Part shown: in pieces, positions 60,994-64,000 of the stretch
How the letters are laid out: each line of letters begins with the position of its first letter
How positions within the stretch are numbered: the first letter of the stretch is position 1
NCBI RefSeq assembly: GCF_004770765.1
Contig: NZ_RQFK01000033.1
Span: forward strand, 310,001 to 374,000
Reading direction: 5' to 3'
Length of the DNA stretch: 64,000 nt
DNA from: Leptospira noumeaensis
GTDB taxonomy: Bacteria; Spirochaetota; Leptospiria; Leptospirales; Leptospiraceae
Notes under the pieces: model-generated
Databases searched by the model: none
What the model saw: the letters and a program-made list of their open reading frames with translations, nothing else
Told to the model about the DNA's origin: nothing
Made by a program: the position numbers and the translations under genes

Positions 60994-62089
60994 ATGCATT
61001 CACTCGGAAGTAAATCACGTCCCCATCTTGGACAATGTATTCTTTTCCTTCGACACGAAGTTTTCCCTCGTCCTTGACTTTGGCTCCGTCGCCCGTGCGG
61101 TCGATGTCTTCGTAACGCATGACCTCTGCCCGGATATAACCCTTTTCAAAATCAGAATGGATGACACTGGCGGCCACAGGCCCCGTGCTCCCCTGGTGTG
61201 TTGTCCAGGCCCGAACCTCTTCCACACCAGCAGTAAAAAAAGTAATAAGACCAAGAAGTTTGTAGGAAGCACGAATCATTCGAGATAGGCCAGATTCTTT
61301 TTCACCGATTTCTTCTAAAAAGGCAAGTTGGTCCTCTTTTTCCAATCCAGAAATTTCTTCTTCAAATCGACCACATAACACGACAACAGGTGCATTTTCT
61401 TTCGAAGCAAAATCGATAATGGTTTTGACAAGAGGATTTTCGCTAGTTTTCACATCAGAATCTAAAATATTAGCAACATATAACACTGGCTTGATGGTAA
61501 TCAGGTTGAATTTTTTAGCAATTTTACTTTCTTCATCACCCAGTTCTACAGTGGAGGCGCGATTACCTTTTTTTAATGCGTCGAGGATTTTATCCATCAC
61601 AGATAAAATTTCCCCTGCTTCTTTGTTTCCGGTTTTGGCAGTTTTTGCAACACGTTGTTGTTGTTTTTCTAAACTATCCAAATCAGCTAAAATTAATTCG
61701 TAATTGATTACAGTGATGTCTTCGATGGGGTCAACTTTCCCATGAACATGCGTTATGTTTTCATCTTGAAAAGCGCGAACCACATGACAGATAGCATCCA
61801 CTTCACGGATATGAGATAAAAATTGGTTTCCAAGTCCTTCCCCTTGGCTTGCCCCTTTCACAAGGCCGGCGATGTCCACAAACTCAATCATAGTGGGAAC
61901 TGTACGTTTTGGTTTGTACACTTCTGCCAAACGGTTCAGTCTTTCATCCGGTACTTCCACAACTCCCGTATTGGGTTCAATTGTACAAAACGGATAGTTG
62001 GCAGCCTGTGCTCCTGCCTTAGTGAGTGCATTAAAAATAGTCGACTTACCGACGTTCGGGAGACCTACAATTCCACAATTCAAAGCCAT
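60992..62089 (-). CDS. ychF: Redox-regulated ATPase YchF (OLA1 family)
   Basis: An Obg-family P-loop NTPase, 365 residues, that binds ribosomes and prefers ATP. Seen motifs are Walker [19 protein letters not shown] at the N-terminus, [20 protein letters not shown] and [19 protein letters not shown]. The C-terminal TGS-like domain contains [13 protein letters not shown] and [13 protein letters not shown]. Length is standard. Confidence 0.96.
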   Translation of the reverse strand: MALNCGIVGLPNVGKSTIFNALTKAGAQAANYPFCTIEPNTGVVEVPDERLNRLAEVYKPKRTVPTMIEFVDIAGLVKGASQGEGLGNQFLSHIREVDAICHVVRAFQDENITHVHGKVDPIEDITVINYELILADLDSLEKQQQRVAKTAKTGNKEAGEILSVMDKILDALKKGNRASTVELGDEESKIAKKFNLITIKPVLYVANILDSDVKTSENPLVKTIIDFASKENAPVVVLCGRFEEEISGLEKEDQLAFLEEIGEKESGLSRMIRASYKLLGLITFFTAGVEEVRAWTTHQGSTGPVAASVIHSDFEKGYIRAEVMRYEDIDRTGDGAKVKDEGKLRVEGKEYIVQDGDVIYFRVNA

Positions 62090-62101
62090 AGGGATAGGTT
62101 T

Positions 62102-62118
62102 TTACCGAGAGACGGTAA
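62102..62118. repeat. Inverted repeat upstream of ychF
   Basis: A 6-bp perfect stem (TTACCG / CGGTAA) with a 5-base loop sits 12 bases upstream of the ychF start. It could be a leader hairpin or operator; it is short enough to be chance. Confidence 0.25.
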
Positions 62119-62137
62119 GACAAGGAAAATTGCTTTC

Positions 62138-62629
62138 TTAGTTTTGAAATCCGTTCTCGAGGTAGACCGAAGTAAGGTAAAAAATCGAAATTAAGATGAC
62201 GACCAAATATCCAACCGAGTAAATTTTACCGATTCGTTTCCAAGGATAACGATCAAACAAATACAGTTCCTTGATGATGTGTTCCGGCGTTGGGGAAGCT
62301 GGCAAAACATCTTCTCTTCCCGCTTTTCTCCAAACAAACTGACGTTCCTCACCACCCAGTTGGAAAAAAGGAGCCGCTGATTCTAGTGTAAAAACATCCA
62401 AAAGTAAAGTGGGGATTTCAAAGTATTTAAAAGTGATGATCCCTGAAAAACTGGTAAGGATGGCTAGGTAATTGATGACCACGATGAGTGGACTTGCCGT
62501 ATAACTGGAACTAAATAACAAATACAAATAAATGATGAGAAATCCAATCGAAACATATTTAGTGATACGAGAAAGGATTTTGTATAATTTTTGTTCTTGG
62601 ATGAAATGGTGGAAAACTTCGTGTTTCAT
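62138..62629 (-). CDS. Small uncharacterised membrane protein
   Basis: A 163-residue protein with about three transmembrane segments (about 24-41, 45-66 and 137-157) separated by a soluble loop of about 70 residues that contains EERQFVWRKAGREDVLP. No family is recognised. It lies 6 bases downstream of the pseudouridine synthase gene and 48 bases upstream of ychF. Confidence 0.6.
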   Translation of the reverse strand: MKHEVFHHFIQEQKLYKILSRITKYVSIGFLIIYLYLLFSSSYTASPLIVVINYLAILTSFSGIITFKYFEIPTLLLDVFTLESAAPFFQLGGEERQFVWRKAGREDVLPASPTPEHIIKELYLFDRYPWKRIGKIYSVGYLVVILISIFYLTSVYLENGFQN

Positions 62630-62635
62630 TCGGTT

Positions 62636-63331
62636 CTATATATCGATGGAGAGTGGTTCCTTAACTCTGGCCAAAAACTCCTCTGGAATCTCCGCCTCCA
62701 CCCACTGTTTTTTCCCTTGAAAGTCGGTAAAGCACAATCGAAAGGAATGTAAATACATTCGTTTTTCTTTCTTTGTTTCACTACTGAATGAATACACAGG
62801 ATCACCGAGAACAGGAAAACCCAATTCACGGAGCATAACACGAATTTGGTGCCTTCTGCCGGTTAAAATTTTTGCCATTCCAAAAGAAATGTTCTCTTTC
62901 GTATGAGTGGAAAGAATTCGAAATTCTGTGATGGCTTTTTTTCCCCCACTCCTCACGATTTTTACTTCCTTATTCCCATCTTTTATAAAACATTCAAACC
63001 GTTTCTCTTTCCATTCAGGAATTCCATGGCATAAAAATATATATTCCTTTTCCGAATCTTTCAGTAAGTCATCGATTTCTTTATTTTTATCATTGGATTT
63101 TCCAAGGAGGACTATCCCACTCGTACCTAAATCCAAACGGTTGGCAGTGCGAAGTTCCGAAACACCCAGCTTTGTTGCCAGTAACCTTGTAAAATCCATT
63201 CGGTTTGGATCTTTGGTTTCATGTATAGGAATTCCGGCTGGTTTTTCAGCTAACAGAAACTCATCACATTCAAAAAGAATGTTAGTCCAGAGGTTAGCAC
63301 CGAGTTGGATTTTTTTAGGTAGATACTTCAA
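62636..63331 (-). CDS. RluA family pseudouridine synthase
   Basis: A 231-residue enzyme converting uridine to pseudouridine in rRNA or tRNA. The catalytic Asp motif is [18 protein letters not shown] (about 61-78), with Asn in place of the frequent His before Arg-Leu-Asp. [25 protein letters not shown] and VLGDPVYS are the other RluA motifs. No S4 domain is present. The start is TTG at 63331, overlapping the DUF2797-like gene by 17 bases. The RNA target is unknown. Confidence 0.9.
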   Translation of the reverse strand: MKYLPKKIQLGANLWTNILFECDEFLLAEKPAGIPIHETKDPNRMDFTRLLATKLGVSELRTANRLDLGTSGIVLLGKSNDKNKEIDDLLKDSEKEYIFLCHGIPEWKEKRFECFIKDGNKEVKIVRSGGKKAITEFRILSTHTKENISFGMAKILTGRRHQIRVMLRELGFPVLGDPVYSFSSETKKEKRMYLHSFRLCFTDFQGKKQWVEAEIPEEFLARVKEPLSIDI

Positions 63332-64000
63332 TCCAAAGACCAGAAAGACTACGGATATTGATCACCCCCGATTGGAAAAGAAGATACTGGCCTTTGATTC
63401 CGACTAGAGTATCTGTGATGGCAGTGTCTTTTGTCAGTTTGAGTGATTTGATTTTAGTAGGATAAGTTTCAATGGGATACTTAATTTCTGTCACTCCACC
63501 ACTGAGATCCAACCTGTTCCAATTGAGTTTGGATTTACTTTCAAGGGGAGAAAAAAATTCATTTTTTTCTAGGTGGTTTAGGAACTTGTTTGCTTCACGC
63601 ACCAAATCCAGGTCAGGTGGGTCTCCTGCTACCATTTTCTGCCAAGTGGTTTTGTCTGGCAAAAACTGACTTAAAAAATGTTCCAAAATTCCAGCATCCC
63701 TACGAGATTCTACTTCCAAAATCGGAATCCCAAATTTTGCCCCTTGGTCCACCCAACGGTTCGATACAGGATTTTCTTTAGTGATCCCTACTTTTAATCC
63801 ACTGGAGTTCGCAAAATATACTGTATGTTTTTTAAAACAATTGGTTTTACCCCAATCAGGTTCCCTACAAGTTCCTTTGTGAAAATGACAGGTTTCTGGT
63901 CGTAAAATACAAAGATCGTTTTCCGCCAAAGTTGTAAAACAAGTGAAACAATAACCTTGGCTAAATGACTTTTTTGTTTTTTTCCCACAGTGCAAACAAC
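63315..64000 (-). CDS. DUF2797-like protein, 5' end outside window
   Basis: The C-terminal 227 or so residues of a protein with a cysteine-rich N-terminus ([20 protein letters not shown], then CHFHKGTC and [19 protein letters not shown]), matching the DUF2797 pattern. The frame stays open to the window edge, and the CxxC pair starts at its first codon, so the true start lies beyond 64000. The molecular function of the family is unknown. Its stop region overlaps the pseudouridine synthase start. Confidence 0.75.
   Translation of the reverse strand, partial: CLHCGKKTKKSFSQGYCFTCFTTLAENDLCILRPETCHFHKGTCREPDWGKTNCFKKHTVYFANSSGLKVGITKENPVSNRWVDQGAKFGIPILEVESRRDAGILEHFLSQFLPDKTTWQKMVAGDPPDLDLVREANKFLNHLEKNEFFSPLESKSKLNWNRLDLSGGVTEIKYPIETYPTKIKSLKLTKDTAITDTLVGIKGQYLLFQSGVINIRSLSGLWIEVST

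Noticed and set aside
62907..63407. Open frame on the plus strand across the pseudouridine synthase
   Set aside because: The opposite strand encodes all RluA motifs; this frame is Ser/Phe-rich without a recognisable domain.

Overview
The window reads as a chromosomal segment of a Leptospira-type spirochaete, most likely of the saprophytic (L. biflexa-like) lineage. This is inferred from overall protein character: many lipoproteins with loose spirochaetal lipoboxes, lamin-tail-domain and OmpL47-like surface proteins, an LpxI-type lipid A step, multi-membrane chemoreceptors, frequent TTG starts and moderately low G+C. No rRNA, tRNA, insertion sequence, phage gene or CRISPR array was seen. Coding density is very high; no gap between genes reaches 300 bases.

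Layout. 157-2229: sucC-sucD (TCA cycle). 2289-7606: TolC-family protein, SH3-like protein, FmdB zinc ribbon, lpxI and lpxB (envelope and lipid A). 7580-13495 (minus): lipoprotein, AsmA-like protein, repeat lipoprotein, UvrD helicase and a GST. 13619-17636 (plus): Nudix hydrolase, LysM-FecR protein, OmpL47-like protein, MFS transporter, small orphan. 17637-25384 (minus): a translationally coupled trio (lamin-tail lipoprotein, predicted outer-membrane barrel, phospholipase-D-like protein) downstream of uvrC. 25444-28477: chemoreceptor overlapping a signal-peptidase-like gene that lacks both catalytic residues. 28491-30149 (minus): GAF histidine kinase. 30338-36428 (plus): gapA-pgk-tpiA-secG, running into a secreted protein, a PAS histidine kinase and a response regulator with an ATPase-like output domain.

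36515-50174 (minus) is one long tightly spaced run of housekeeping genes, read rpsF-ssb-rpsR-rplI-dnaB-aspS-phoH-7TM-HD phosphodiesterase-ybeY-recO-orphan-argS-cinA-propeller-like protein. It links ribosome assembly, replication, tRNA charging, rRNA maturation and probably c-di-AMP turnover. An 8-bp inverted repeat sits in the rpsF leader. 50267-54959 holds a membrane protein, a CapA-like protein, a LolA/LolB-like lipoprotein and a large TPR protein.

54998-60993 is the most unusual region: a six-gene, same-strand, overlapping operon closed by a strong intrinsic terminator. It encodes a membrane-anchored helical protein, a cysteine desulfurase, a membrane-tethered CHAT caspase-like protease with an intact His-Cys dyad, a secreted protein, an ECF-like sigma factor and a soluble 177-residue protein. 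I propose it as a candidate envelope-to-transcription signalling system using a caspase-like protease. The window ends (minus) with ychF, a small membrane protein, an RluA-type pseudouridine synthase and a DUF2797-like protein cut by the window edge.
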